A stretch of 64,000 bases of DNA from Bacteroides sp. (GTDB lineage Bacteria; Bacteroidota; Bacteroidia; Bacteroidales; Bacteroidaceae), in NCBI GenBank assembly GCA_015060765.1, contig SUXW01000004.1, positions 62,001-126,000 on the forward strand, in the 5' to 3' direction. A model generated the notes under the pieces. It was not told where the DNA came from, made no database searches, and saw only the letters and a list, made by a program, of their open reading frames with translations. This document shows positions 8,916-18,192 of the stretch, piece by piece; within the stretch, counting starts at the first letter, position 1; the number at the start of each line of letters is the position of its first letter. Made by a program: the position numbers and the translations under genes.

Positions 8916-10433
8916 TTATTGATGTTGTTCACGTAACAAATCGTTGACCGTTTTTACAGGATTGAAGGTACCCAATGGTACTTCCACAAACACTGTCGAC
9001 CAATCACTCATTGCACCGTTCCAAAGTCCTGGAAGCTCGAGGGCTTTCAATTCTTTTCCACTCTTTGATTTGTAAGAAATGAATCCAGTTGCCTTATCTA
9101 CGAAATCGACTAAATTAAATTTATTACCTTTATAGTCACGAACAGCACAAACCAAATCAACAGGATTGAAGTGCGTACCCTTTTCGAACATAGCTTTCTT
9201 TTCTTCATCATTCATGTCAATCTGAGAGCTTTCAAGAATCTGAAGTGATATTGTACCATCAGGATTGTAAGCTAAAAATGGGCCACCACCTGGTTCACCT
9301 ACATTTTTAACCATACCGCATACGCGCATTGGACGGTTCAATTTTTTGCGAAGATAAATAACCAATTCTGCATCTTCCAATTCTTTGATGTCAGTTTTCC
9401 GGCAGCAAAGATCCTGTTGAACAAAACGGATGATTTCTTCAAGTTGTTCGTGTGTATACTTCCCTCCATCGAGCAATTCAAGATATTCGAATGCTTTTTT
9501 CTGCAAAGTAACCAATACACCTGCAATAAGCTTTTTGTAGGTTACGGTTTCTTCTTTCAGCCGATCGGGAACTACATTATCAATATTCTTAATAAATACA
9601 ATATCAGCTTCCAAATCGTTGAGGTTTTCAATTAAGGCACCATGACCACCTGGACGGAACAACAATTTGCCATTATCACGGAATGGCTTATTTTCCATAT
9701 CAGCTGCGATAGTATCCGTACTTGGCTTTTGTTCGGAGAAAGATACATTGTATTGAATGGCATATTTCTTGGCATATTCATCCACCTTTTCTTCCACCAA
9801 TGCCTTGAAAAGTTCGCGGTGTTCAGTTGATACAGTGAAATGTACGTTCACCTGACCTGTTTTTCCTGCAGCATAGAGCGCACCTTCCACTAAATGTTCT
9901 TCCAATGGAGTACGTACACCGTTCTCATAGCTATGAAATTTCAATAAGCCTTTAGGTAGTGCTCCGTAATTCAATCCTGCAGCTTCAAGCAAATTGGATA
10001 CTATTGCTTTGTAATTACTTTCTGCTAACAATGCATCAATTCCCTTTCCATGATTTTTTTCACATGCAGCATTTAAATCTGCAAAAAAAGCGAATTTGTG
10101 AATGTTATCGAAGAATTTCTTTTCAAAGTCGGTTGTTGGAAGATCATACTCGGCACCTAAGAATTCAAACATATTTTTGAACATACGACTAGCTGCTCCA
10201 GAAGCCGGTACAAATTTTACAATGCTTTTCTCATTTCCTTTATATGCATCCCATGCATTCAGATATTCATTTAATTCTGCTTCAGTTGGAACTAATATGC
10301 CTTTTTCTATAGAAGCGGCACCGTCTAATTGTAAAAATGGAAAGCCTTTTTCAAAACAAGCCAATTGTTCTGCAATCTGAGCTTCTGAAATGCCTTTCTT
10401 TTCAAGTAAGACTTTATCTTCAGGTGTAATCAT
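8916..10433 (-). CDS. DUF4301 family protein of unknown function
   Basis: A 505-residue soluble protein I recognise as the Bacteroidetes DUF4301 family. Conserved-looking stretches are KFVPASGAASRMFK (about residues 70-85), a glycine-rich FRPGGHGALIENLNDL (about 258-274), and GMVKNVGEPGGGPFLAYN (about 370-390), which suggest a nucleotide- or phosphate-binding enzyme. The PASGAASRMF and PGGHGAL segments hint at a nucleotidyltransferase-like fold, but that is speculation. It has no signal peptide or membrane segment. It is monocistronic, divergent from the RSH gene and closed by its own terminator. Confidence 0.8.
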   Translation of the reverse strand: MITPEDKVLLEKKGISEAQIAEQLACFEKGFPFLQLDGAASIEKGILVPTEAELNEYLNAWDAYKGNEKSIVKFVPASGAASRMFKNMFEFLGAEYDLPTTDFEKKFFDNIHKFAFFADLNAACEKNHGKGIDALLAESNYKAIVSNLLEAAGLNYGALPKGLLKFHSYENGVRTPLEEHLVEGALYAAGKTGQVNVHFTVSTEHRELFKALVEEKVDEYAKKYAIQYNVSFSEQKPSTDTIAADMENKPFRDNGKLLFRPGGHGALIENLNDLEADIVFIKNIDNVVPDRLKEETVTYKKLIAGVLVTLQKKAFEYLELLDGGKYTHEQLEEIIRFVQQDLCCRKTDIKELEDAELVIYLRKKLNRPMRVCGMVKNVGEPGGGPFLAYNPDGTISLQILESSQIDMNDEEKKAMFEKGTHFNPVDLVCAVRDYKGNKFNLVDFVDKATGFISYKSKSGKELKALELPGLWNGAMSDWSTVFVEVPLGTFNPVKTVNDLLREQHQ

Positions 10434-10565
10434 GATGATAGATATTAAATTGGTTAAACAGATATAAATTCTTTATTCGTCAAAAATACAAAAAAAACAG
10501 ATAAAGCAAATTAATAATGAAAGAAAAAAGCTAACTTTACCCCGGAAGAAATAAATTTTGAACTC

Positions 10566-12779
10566 ATGGAGGATAAACTTTATTTTACAGAAGAAGAGCG
10601 TAAACTACTTTTTATTTTATATAAAAAATTACTTCGTTTATCAGGAGATACATTGTATCCTACTGACTGTCAGACCTTAAAAAGATATTTTACTAAAGCT
10701 TTAACGGAAGGTAATCTTATCCGGAATAGTTTTGGTATGAATCCTATTATTCGGGATATGCAGACGGCTGTCATTGTAGCTGATGAAATCGGAATGAGAC
10801 GTGCTTCGATATTAGGTATCATGTTGCATGAATTAGTAAAGCAACATCTTTATTCGACAGAGGACGTACAGAATGATTTTGGTGATGATGTAGCAGGCAT
10901 TATTCGCGGATTGGTGAAAATCAATGAATTGTATTCTAAAAGTCCGACTATCGAATCTGAAAATTTCCGTAATCTACTTCTTTCTTTTGCAGAAGACATG
11001 CGGGTAATTCTTATAATGATAGCTGATCGAGTTAATTTGATGCGACAGATTCGGGATACCGAAAATGAAGAGGCACGTCAACAGGTTTCTAACGAAGCGG
11101 CTTATTTATATGCTCCTCTTGCCCATAAATTAGGATTATATAAATTGAAATCCGAATTAGAAGATCTGTCCTTGAAATATACAGAAAAAGAAATGTATTA
11201 TCATATCAAGGAAAAACTCAATGCCACTAAAACTGCTCGTGATAAGTATATTGCTGCTTTTATTGCTCCTATTCAACAAAAATTGACTGATGCAGGATTG
11301 GTATTTCATATGAAAGGACGTACCAAGTCAATTCATTCTATTTACCAAAAAATGAAGAAGCAAAAATGTCCGTTTGAAGGTGTTTATGATTTATTTGCTA
11401 TTCGTATAATTCTTGATTCTGCTTTTGAAAAAGAAAAGCAAGAATGTTGGCAAGCTTATTCGATTGTAACTGACATGTATATGCCTAATCCTAAACGGTT
11501 GCGTGATTGGTTAAGTGTACCCAAGAGTAATGGTTATGAATCTCTTCATACAACGGTTATGGGCCCCGAAGGGAAATGGGTGGAAGTACAGATTCGTACT
11601 GAACGTATGGATGATGTTGCCGAACGTGGCTTGGCTGCACATTGGCGATATAAAGGTGTAAAAAGTGAAACGGGATTGGATGAATGGCTTACCAGCATTC
11701 GTGAAACATTGGAGAATGCAGGTAGTGATTTGGAAGTGATGGATCAGTTTAAATTAGAACTGTACGAAGATGAAGTATTTGTTTTTACCCCTAAAGGTGA
11801 TTTATTCAAGTTAGCCAAAGGTGCAACAGTTCTTGATTTTGCTTTCTCTATCCATACTAAATTAGGATGTAGATGCATTGGAGCTAAAGTCAATGGGAAA
11901 AATGTGCAACTTCGCCATATACTGAATAGTGGTGATCAAGTTGAAATCATGACTTCAAATAATCAGACACCTAAACGTGATTGGTTGAACATTGTCACTA
12001 CTTCGAAGGCAAGGACTAAAATACGTCAGGCATTGAAAGAAATAGAAGCCCGACAGACAGAATTTGCTAAGGAAACGATTGAACGTAAATTCAAAAACCG
12101 AAAGATGGAATATGATGATGCCATCATGATGCGGTTGATAAAAAAGATGGGATATAAGACTGTTACAGATTTCTATCAGGATATAGCCATTGAAAAATTG
12201 GATGTTAATAATATTCTTGACCGTTATTTGGATTTACAGAAGAAAGAAACTGAAGTACGAGAAGAAATTACGTATCGAAGTGCCGAGAATTATAGTATCC
12301 AACCTCAAAACGATGAAAAGTTGTTCAAGGATGATGTCCTTGTCATAGACCAGAACTTGAAAGGTTTGGAATTTAAATTGGCAAAATGTTGCAATCCTAT
12401 CTATGGTGATGATGTATTTGGATTTGTGACTATAAATGGAGGAATTAAAATACATCGGGAAGATTGTCCTAATGCCCGTGAAATGAAAGCTCGTTTTGGA
12501 TATCGTATTGTAAAAGCTCGTTGGGCAGGTAAAAGTCAGGGAAAACAATATCCTATTACGTTACGGATTGTAGGTCATGATGATATTGGTATCGTAACAA
12601 ACATCACTTCCATAATCAATAAAGAGAATGGAATTTTGCTTCGTTCCATCAATATTGATTCGAATGACGGATTGTTTTCGGGTATGCTGACTGTTATGGT
12701 AGATGATACCTCAAAATTGGAAGCACTCATTAAAAAATTAAGGACAGTAAAAGGTGTAAAACAAGTGAATCGTGGATAA
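10566..12779 (+). CDS. RelA/SpoT-family (p)ppGpp synthetase with degenerate hydrolase domain
   Basis: A 737-residue RSH protein. Residues about 50-150 hold the HD hydrolase fold, but the active site is eroded: the usual HDVVEDT reads HELVKQH and ADRLHNM reads ADRVNLM. The synthetase domain (about 235-345) is intact, with RLRDWLSVPKSNGYESLHTTV and EVQIRT; RLRD resembles the RXKD loop of bifunctional Rel rather than EXDD of RelA. TGS (about 405-465, VFVFTPKGDLF), the cysteine/zinc-finger-like region (KCCNPIYGD, HREDCPNA) and a C-terminal ACT domain (about 660-735) follow. It probably makes but does not degrade (p)ppGpp. Its stop overlaps or abuts the DgkA gene. Confidence 0.93.
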   Translation: MEDKLYFTEEERKLLFILYKKLLRLSGDTLYPTDCQTLKRYFTKALTEGNLIRNSFGMNPIIRDMQTAVIVADEIGMRRASILGIMLHELVKQHLYSTEDVQNDFGDDVAGIIRGLVKINELYSKSPTIESENFRNLLLSFAEDMRVILIMIADRVNLMRQIRDTENEEARQQVSNEAAYLYAPLAHKLGLYKLKSELEDLSLKYTEKEMYYHIKEKLNATKTARDKYIAAFIAPIQQKLTDAGLVFHMKGRTKSIHSIYQKMKKQKCPFEGVYDLFAIRIILDSAFEKEKQECWQAYSIVTDMYMPNPKRLRDWLSVPKSNGYESLHTTVMGPEGKWVEVQIRTERMDDVAERGLAAHWRYKGVKSETGLDEWLTSIRETLENAGSDLEVMDQFKLELYEDEVFVFTPKGDLFKLAKGATVLDFAFSIHTKLGCRCIGAKVNGKNVQLRHILNSGDQVEIMTSNNQTPKRDWLNIVTTSKARTKIRQALKEIEARQTEFAKETIERKFKNRKMEYDDAIMMRLIKKMGYKTVTDFYQDIAIEKLDVNNILDRYLDLQKKETEVREEITYRSAENYSIQPQNDEKLFKDDVLVIDQNLKGLEFKLAKCCNPIYGDDVFGFVTINGGIKIHREDCPNAREMKARFGYRIVKARWAGKSQGKQYPITLRIVGHDDIGIVTNITSIINKENGILLRSINIDSNDGLFSGMLTVMVDDTSKLEALIKKLRTVKGVKQVNRG

Positions 12780-12783
12780 ATTT

Positions 12784-13134
12784 ATGATTAAACGCTTGAA
12801 GAGTTTTGGGTATGCATTTAAAGGTATTGCAATCTTTATCCGTAAAGAGCCCAACGCATGGATACATTGTTCGGCTGTATTTTTTGTTACTATTATGGGG
12901 ATTATTTATGATATCACCCCAATGGAATGGTGTGTCGTATGTCTATGTTATGGCCTTGTATTGGGAGCAGAAGCTTTTAATTCTGCCATCGAACGGTTGG
13001 TTGACTTGGTTTCTCCTGAATATCATCCTATTGCTGGAAAAGTAAAAGATATAGCTGCAGGTGCTGTATTAATATGCGCTATTTCTGTTGCTATTGTTGG
13101 CTTAATTATCTTTATTCCTTATCTGTTTGGATAA
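12784..13134 (+). CDS. dgkA: Diacylglycerol/undecaprenol kinase (DgkA family)
   Basis: A small integral membrane kinase (116 residues from this ATG) with three hydrophobic helices and the family signature EAFNSAIERLVDLV, followed by KDIAAGAVL. In Gram-negatives this fold phosphorylates diacylglycerol, in Gram-positives undecaprenol; the substrate cannot be read from sequence. A GTG at 12772 overlapping the rsh stop would add MDKF; the ATG at 12784 is the simpler start. The spacing implies co-transcription with the RSH gene. Confidence 0.92.
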   Translation: MIKRLKSFGYAFKGIAIFIRKEPNAWIHCSAVFFVTIMGIIYDITPMEWCVVCLCYGLVLGAEAFNSAIERLVDLVSPEYHPIAGKVKDIAAGAVLICAISVAIVGLIIFIPYLFG

Positions 13135-13160
13135 AGATTTGCATTTATTACGAAAACAAG

Positions 13161-13192
13161 TTGCTATTGTATTGAAATTATACTTATATTTG
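13161..13192 (+). promoter_or_regulatory. Promoter of the DUF1573 gene
   Basis: TTG (13161-13163), 21 bp, TATATTTG (13185-13192), 23 bp before the start codon. It fits the Bacteroidetes consensus. Confidence 0.55.
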
Positions 13193-13215
13193 CAAAAAAT
13201 ATTAAGATAACGATT

Positions 13216-13614
13216 ATGAAAAAGATTTTTTTGACAACTATATTGTTGATTGTTGGTATATTTGCATTTGCAACTATTCATGGTGAAGCAGATATTAAAT
13301 TTGAAAAGAATACACATGATTTTGGAACATTTTCAGAAGATTCGGCAGAAGTGACTTGTACTTTCAAATTTACTAATACAGGTGATGGTATGTTGATTAT
13401 CCATCAGGCTATTGCATCTTGCGGATGTACTGTACCTCAATATTCTAAAGAACCGATTAAGCCAGGTGAAAGTGGTGAGATTGTAGTAACATACAATGGA
13501 GCAGGAAGATTCCCCGGACATTTCAAAAAATCAATTACAGTACGCACCAATGGTAAAAACGAAATAGTACGTTTATACATAACGGGTGATATGACTCCTT
13601 CGACAAAGAAATAA
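13216..13614 (+). CDS. DUF1573 exported protein
   Basis: A 132-residue protein with an N-terminal signal peptide (MKKIFLTTILLIVGIFAFAT) followed by a single immunoglobulin-like DUF1573 domain: HDFGTFSE, TCTFKFTNTG, IASCGCTVP, PGESGEIVVTYN, HFKKSITVRTN. The SCGCT pair is characteristic. DUF1573 proteins are abundant in Bacteroidetes; proposed roles are structural or chaperone-like in the periplasm, and none is proven here. It has its own promoter and terminator. Confidence 0.92.
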   Translation: MKKIFLTTILLIVGIFAFATIHGEADIKFEKNTHDFGTFSEDSAEVTCTFKFTNTGDGMLIIHQAIASCGCTVPQYSKEPIKPGESGEIVVTYNGAGRFPGHFKKSITVRTNGKNEIVRLYITGDMTPSTKK

Positions 13615-13632
13615 AAATTTTCCATAGGATTT

Positions 13633-13662
13633 AATGGGATGTGCAGAAATGTACATCCCATT
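13633..13662 (+). terminator. Terminator after the DUF1573 gene
   Basis: Arms AATGGGATGT (13633-13642) and ACATCCCATT (13653-13662), a 10-nt loop, then a T-rich stretch. Confidence 0.75.
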
Positions 13663-13771
13663 TTATTTGTAATATTCTGCCGTTTAATAATAAGATAAAA
13701 AGGACATTTTTGTAGATTTTTGAATAGTATATGTTTCATTATTTATTTAGAATTTTGCAAAAAATAATGAG

Positions 13772-14572
13772 ATGAAAACTATTAGGACTATACTATTTTC
13801 TATTTTTATATTCTATGGTTGTGACATGTTTGAATCACATCCTTATGACGCGTATGTACGTGGAGAGAAAAACATTAATTTTACACAAATCGAAGAAATT
13901 GAAGATAAACTGGAATATTCAAAAACATTTCGTTTCGCTTTCATTAGTGATACTCAACGTTGGTATGATGAAACAAAAGATTTTGTAAGACACATTAATC
14001 AGTTCTCCGATATTGATTTTGTAATTCATGGAGGTGATATATCTGATTTCGGGGCTACACATGAATTCATTATGCAAAGGGATATATTGAGTGAGCTCCG
14101 TATGCCATATGTAGCATTGTTGGGAAATCATGATTGTTTAGGTACAGGAGAAGATGTATATAAAGAAATTTGGGGATCACCTAATTTTTGTTTTCAATCA
14201 GGAAATGTTTTGTTCGTATGCCTGAATACAAATGCTTTAGAATATGATTATTCAGAACCTGTCCCAAATTTTGAATTCTTGGAGCAAATTTTAACCAATC
14301 TACCAGAGAGTGTAAAGCGTACTATCTTTGTCATGCATGCACCACCTTTTGATAAAGTGTTTAACAATAATGTAGTTAAGGTATTTCAGTTATATCTTAA
14401 TTCTTTCCCAAATTTGATGTTTTGCATTAATGGACATTGTCATCGATTGGAAATAAACGAATTGTTCGATGATGGAATTGTATACTATCAAGTTCCCAAT
14501 ATAGAAAAACGTACTTATTTTGTATTTACTATCACAGAAGATGGATACGACTATGAAATCAATTATTTTTAA
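13772..14572 (+). CDS. Lipoprotein metallophosphoesterase
   Basis: A 266-residue calcineurin-like phosphoesterase. The N-terminus MKTIRTILFSIFIFYGC is a lipoprotein signal with its cysteine at residue 17, so it should be membrane-anchored on the outside. Metal-binding motifs appear in family order: FISDTQ (DxQ instead of DxH), HGGDISD, LLGNHDC, a histidine in VMHAPP and GHCHR. Substrate is unknown (phosphodiesters, nucleotides or sugars are possible). The next gene begins inside its last codons (20-bp overlap), so the two are translationally linked. Confidence 0.88.
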   Translation: MKTIRTILFSIFIFYGCDMFESHPYDAYVRGEKNINFTQIEEIEDKLEYSKTFRFAFISDTQRWYDETKDFVRHINQFSDIDFVIHGGDISDFGATHEFIMQRDILSELRMPYVALLGNHDCLGTGEDVYKEIWGSPNFCFQSGNVLFVCLNTNALEYDYSEPVPNFEFLEQILTNLPESVKRTIFVMHAPPFDKVFNNNVVKVFQLYLNSFPNLMFCINGHCHRLEINELFDDGIVYYQVPNIEKRTYFVFTITEDGYDYEINYF

Positions 14573-15209
14573 ATTTATATTAATATTGTTGTTTCTGTTA
14601 TATACACCTTTAGAAATGTATTCGCAAGATACAATTCAAAGAAATATACTTGAGTATCAAGTGAGATTGAAAAAATATCAAAAGAAATGGGACAATTTGA
14701 TACCTATGCATACTGTATTCCAATATGCAGGAGGTATGGGCTTGATGTCTGTTGGTGCTGGTTGGAGTTATGGAAAAGAAAAACAATGGGAAACGGATAT
14801 AATGTTGGGCGTCATACCTAAATATGTATCGGACAAATGGAAAATAACGATGACTATAAAACAAAATTATATCCCATGGAGAATATCTGTCAAAAAGAAT
14901 ATGGAAATAGAACCGTTTGAATGTGGAATCTATTTTAATACTGTGTTCAGTGATGAATTTTGGACAAAAGAACCAGATCGTTATCCTGATGGATATTATG
15001 GCTTTTCAACACGTATCCGTTCGCATGTATTTGTAGGACAACGATTACGTTTGCTGATTCCAGAAAAATATCGACGATTAGCCAAAAGGGTAACATTATT
15101 TTATGAAATCAGTTCATGTGATTTATATATAGCTAGTGCATTCACTAATCATTTAAACCTAGATGATTATTTAAGACTATCTTTTGGATTAAAATTTCAG
15201 ATATTCTGA
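14553..15209 (+). CDS. Hypothetical exported protein, possible outer-membrane barrel
   Basis: 218 residues from the ATG at 14553, which follows a clean signal peptide pattern (MKSIIFKFILILLFLLYTPLEMYSQ); the longer frame from 14520 is embedded in the phosphoesterase gene. The mature part has alternating aromatic/glycine-rich strands (GGMGLMSVGAGWSYG, GYYGFSTRIRSHVFVGQRLRLL) and ends in a phenylalanine (FGLKFQIF), features of a small beta-barrel. I recognise no named family. It overlaps the phosphoesterase gene by 20 bp, hinting at a shared job at the envelope. Confidence 0.75.
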   Translation: MKSIIFKFILILLFLLYTPLEMYSQDTIQRNILEYQVRLKKYQKKWDNLIPMHTVFQYAGGMGLMSVGAGWSYGKEKQWETDIMLGVIPKYVSDKWKITMTIKQNYIPWRISVKKNMEIEPFECGIYFNTVFSDEFWTKEPDRYPDGYYGFSTRIRSHVFVGQRLRLLIPEKYRRLAKRVTLFYEISSCDLYIASAFTNHLNLDDYLRLSFGLKFQIF

Positions 15210-15283
15210 TTATGATAGAGCTCATATCTTCTTTTTTTATTATTTTTGGAAAATGAAATCTGAAATATATAATTAAAGAGAAT

Positions 15284-17272
15284 ATGAAAGAAGAAAATGA
15301 AAAACATGTCGGATTGCCTGAAAATGCATTCCGTCCACTTAAAGAGGGTGAAGAGTATCAACCTCTGATGTCTCCGGAAAAAGAATATCCCGAAGTAAAC
15401 CTATGGTCGGTTTCATGGGGAATTGCTATGGCCATATTGTTTTCTGCAGCGGCAGCTTATTTAGGATTGAAAGTTGGACAAGTATTTGAAGCGGCCATTC
15501 CTATTGCTATCATTGCAGTAGGCGTATCGAGTGCAGCCAAACGAAAAGGTGCATTGGGTGAAAATGTCATTATCCAATCTATAGGTGCTTGTTCAGGAGT
15601 GATTGTGGCTGGTGCTATTTTTACTCTTCCTGCTCTGTATATTTTGCAAGACAAGTATCCGGAAATGACTGTTGATTTTATGCAGATGTTCATCAGCTCT
15701 TTATTAGGTGGTATATTAGGTATCTTGTTCCTTATTCCATTCCGTAAGTATTTTGTAAGTGACAAACATGGCGAATATCCATTTCCTGAAGCGACAGCCA
15801 GTACTCAAGTACTTGTCTCTGGAGAAAAAGGTGGCAGTCAGGCGAAACCTTTATTGGTAGCAGGGGTAGTCGGTGGACTTTATGATTTTATTGTTGGTAC
15901 CTTTGGTTGGTGGAATGAGAATTTTACAACTCGGATATGTGGTTGGGGAGAAATGATGGCCGATAAAGCAAAGGTTGTACTGAAAATCAATACAGGTGCA
16001 GCAGTTCTTGGATTGGGATATATCGTAGGTTTGAAATATGCAGCCATTATTTGTGCCGGTTCATTGGTTGTTTGGTTGGTCATTGTTCCAGGTATGTCCT
16101 TATTATTTGGTGATCAAGTTTTAAATGAATGGAATCCGGCTATCACCCAAACTGTTGGCGAAATGTCTCCTGAGGTTATTTTTAAAGAATATGCCAAAAG
16201 TATAGGTATCGGTGGCATAGCTATGGCAGGAATAATTGGTATTTTCCGTTCATGGGATATTATAAAAAGTGCTGTCGGACTTGCAGCCAAGGAAATGGGT
16301 GGAAAGAAAAATGACGTAAAAGTAAAACGTACTCAAAAGGATCTTTCTATGAAAATAGTTGCTTTCGGTTCAATTTTTACTATTTTGCTTACGTTATTAT
16401 TTTTCTTTTTTGATGTAATGAATGGTAATGTACTTCATAGTTTTGTTGCTATTTTGCTTGTAGCTGGCATTTCTTTCCTCTTTACTACAGTTGCGGCCAA
16501 TGCTATTGCAATCGTTGGAACTAATCCTGTATCAGGAATGACTTTAATGACTTTGATATTGGCATCTGTCGTAATGGTTGCAGTTGGTTTAAAAGGTGCT
16601 ACAGGTATGGTAGCAGCATTGGTTATGGGAGGTGTTGTGTGTACCGCCCTTTCTATGTCAGGAGGATTTATTACCGATCTCAAAATCGGTTATTGGTTAG
16701 GTACAACACCAGCTAAACAACAAACATGGAAATTCTTGGGAACGTTGGTTTCTGCAGCTACTGTAAGTGGTGTTATTATGGTATTGAATGAAGCCTATGG
16801 TTTTAGTAGCGGTTCGTTAGCTGCTCCACAAGCCAATGCTATGGCTGCAGTTATTGATCCATTGATGAATGGGGTTGGTGCTCCGTGGTTATTGTATGGT
16901 ATAGGTGCTATTTTGGCTTTAGTTCTGACTTATTTCAAAGTTCCAGCTTTGGCTTTTGCATTAGGTATGTTTATACCATTGGAATTAAATTTACCGTTAG
17001 TCGTTGGAGGTGCTATCAATTGGTACGTCACTACTCGTAGCAAGGACGAATCATTAAATAATGAACGAGGAGAAAAGGGAACTCTTTTAGCTTCCGGATT
17101 TATCGCCGGTGGTGCTTTGATGGGTGTTGTAAGTGCGGCTATGCGTTTTGGAGGTATCAATCTTATTAATGATTCGTGGTTAGGTAATCCATGGAGTCAA
17201 GTTCTTTCATTAGTGGCCTATCTCCTACTGATTGTCTATTTCATAAAAGCAAGTATGAACATAAAGAAATGA
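15284..17272 (+). CDS. OPT-family oligopeptide (or metal-chelate) transporter
   Basis: A 662-residue inner-membrane protein with about 15 hydrophobic segments. The early segment SVSWGIAMAILFSAAAAYLGLKVGQVFEAAIPIAIIAVG, split here for reading, and KYFVSDKHGEYPFPEATA followed by TQVLVSGEKGG, are typical of bacterial OPT proteins. Members import di- or oligopeptides or metal complexes; the substrate cannot be told. The last bases (ATGA) overlap the esterase start, so both are in one operon. Confidence 0.92.
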   Translation: MKEENEKHVGLPENAFRPLKEGEEYQPLMSPEKEYPEVNLWSVSWGIAMAILFSAAAAYLGLKVGQVFEAAIPIAIIAVGVSSAAKRKGALGENVIIQSIGACSGVIVAGAIFTLPALYILQDKYPEMTVDFMQMFISSLLGGILGILFLIPFRKYFVSDKHGEYPFPEATASTQVLVSGEKGGSQAKPLLVAGVVGGLYDFIVGTFGWWNENFTTRICGWGEMMADKAKVVLKINTGAAVLGLGYIVGLKYAAIICAGSLVVWLVIVPGMSLLFGDQVLNEWNPAITQTVGEMSPEVIFKEYAKSIGIGGIAMAGIIGIFRSWDIIKSAVGLAAKEMGGKKNDVKVKRTQKDLSMKIVAFGSIFTILLTLLFFFFDVMNGNVLHSFVAILLVAGISFLFTTVAANAIAIVGTNPVSGMTLMTLILASVVMVAVGLKGATGMVAALVMGGVVCTALSMSGGFITDLKIGYWLGTTPAKQQTWKFLGTLVSAATVSGVIMVLNEAYGFSSGSLAAPQANAMAAVIDPLMNGVGAPWLLYGIGAILALVLTYFKVPALAFALGMFIPLELNLPLVVGGAINWYVTTRSKDESLNNERGEKGTLLASGFIAGGALMGVVSAAMRFGGINLINDSWLGNPWSQVLSLVAYLLLIVYFIKASMNIKK

Positions 17273-18123
17273 ATAAAATGAAGAAAATTATTACAATGAG
17301 TCTGTTGGCTATATGTACAACATTGTCGGCTCAAAAGCCCATTGAAATCAAATTATGGCCTGATGGAGCCCCTAATAGCAATGAAATAACAAATGATGAA
17401 AAACAATTGAATGAAGGTCGAGTCTCAGATGTAACAGAGCCTACGTTAACCATCTATCCAGCACGAAAGCCGAATGGCTTGGCTATTGTTGCATGTCCAG
17501 GTGGAGGTTATGTCCGTTTGGCTATGAATCATGAAGGACATGATATGGCCAATTGGTTCAATGCTCAAGGAATTACTTATGCTGTATTGAAGTACCGTAT
17601 GCCTAATACCCATCATGATGTACCTTTAAGTGATGCTTTGCAAGCTATTCGAATCATGAAGCAGCATGCTGATGAATGGAATTACAATAAAGTAGGTATT
17701 ATGGGATCTTCGGCTGGTGGTCATTTGGCATCGACTGCCGCTACACATTACACGGCTGATTCACGTCCTGATTTTCAGATACTCTTCTACCCTGTCGTAT
17801 CACTTATTAATCCTACCCATCAGGGCTCTAAAGACAATCTTTTGGGTAAAAATCCAAGTGAAGAGATGTTGAAACTTTATTCCAATGAATTGCAAGTCAA
17901 TCCTCAAACGCCTCCTGCTTTCATTATGCATAGCAGTGACGATAAATCTGTACCTGTAAATAATAGTATTGATTATTATATGGCATTGGTTAGAAATGGA
18001 GTATCTGCATCTATGCACCTCTATCCTATCGGTGGACATGGATGGGGATTCAGAGATAACTTTATTTACAAACGCCAGTGGACTGGTGAATTAGAAAAAT
18101 GGTTACGTGAATTGAATCAATGA
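17269..18123 (+). CDS. Secreted alpha/beta-hydrolase, esterase/acetyl-xylan-esterase type
   Basis: 284 residues from the ATG at 17269, which overlaps the OPT stop by 4 bp and opens a signal peptide (MNKMKKIITMSLLAICTTLSAQ); the frame further upstream is inside the OPT gene. Motifs: CPGGGYVRLA (oxyanion region), nucleophile elbow GSSAGG, a late aspartate in HSSDDKSVP and histidine in IGGHGWG. This pattern is that of lipase/carbohydrate-esterase hydrolases with the KLWPDGAPN start seen in xylan-esterase relatives. Substrate is not known. Confidence 0.88.
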   Translation: MNKMKKIITMSLLAICTTLSAQKPIEIKLWPDGAPNSNEITNDEKQLNEGRVSDVTEPTLTIYPARKPNGLAIVACPGGGYVRLAMNHEGHDMANWFNAQGITYAVLKYRMPNTHHDVPLSDALQAIRIMKQHADEWNYNKVGIMGSSAGGHLASTAATHYTADSRPDFQILFYPVVSLINPTHQGSKDNLLGKNPSEEMLKLYSNELQVNPQTPPAFIMHSSDDKSVPVNNSIDYYMALVRNGVSASMHLYPIGGHGWGFRDNFIYKRQWTGELEKWLRELNQ

Positions 18124-18142
18124 TTTAACAACTGAATTCAAT

Positions 18143-18171
18143 AAAAAAGTATCTCATTGAGATACTTTTTT
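18143..18171. terminator. Bidirectional terminator between convergent genes
   Basis: A near-perfect hairpin with A-run and T-run on either side (AAAAAAGTATCTCA / TGAGATACTTTTTT), placed between the esterase (plus) and the thioredoxin-fold gene (minus). It should stop transcription from both sides. Confidence 0.85.
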
Positions 18172-18192
18172 ATTGTTATATAATAATTCATA

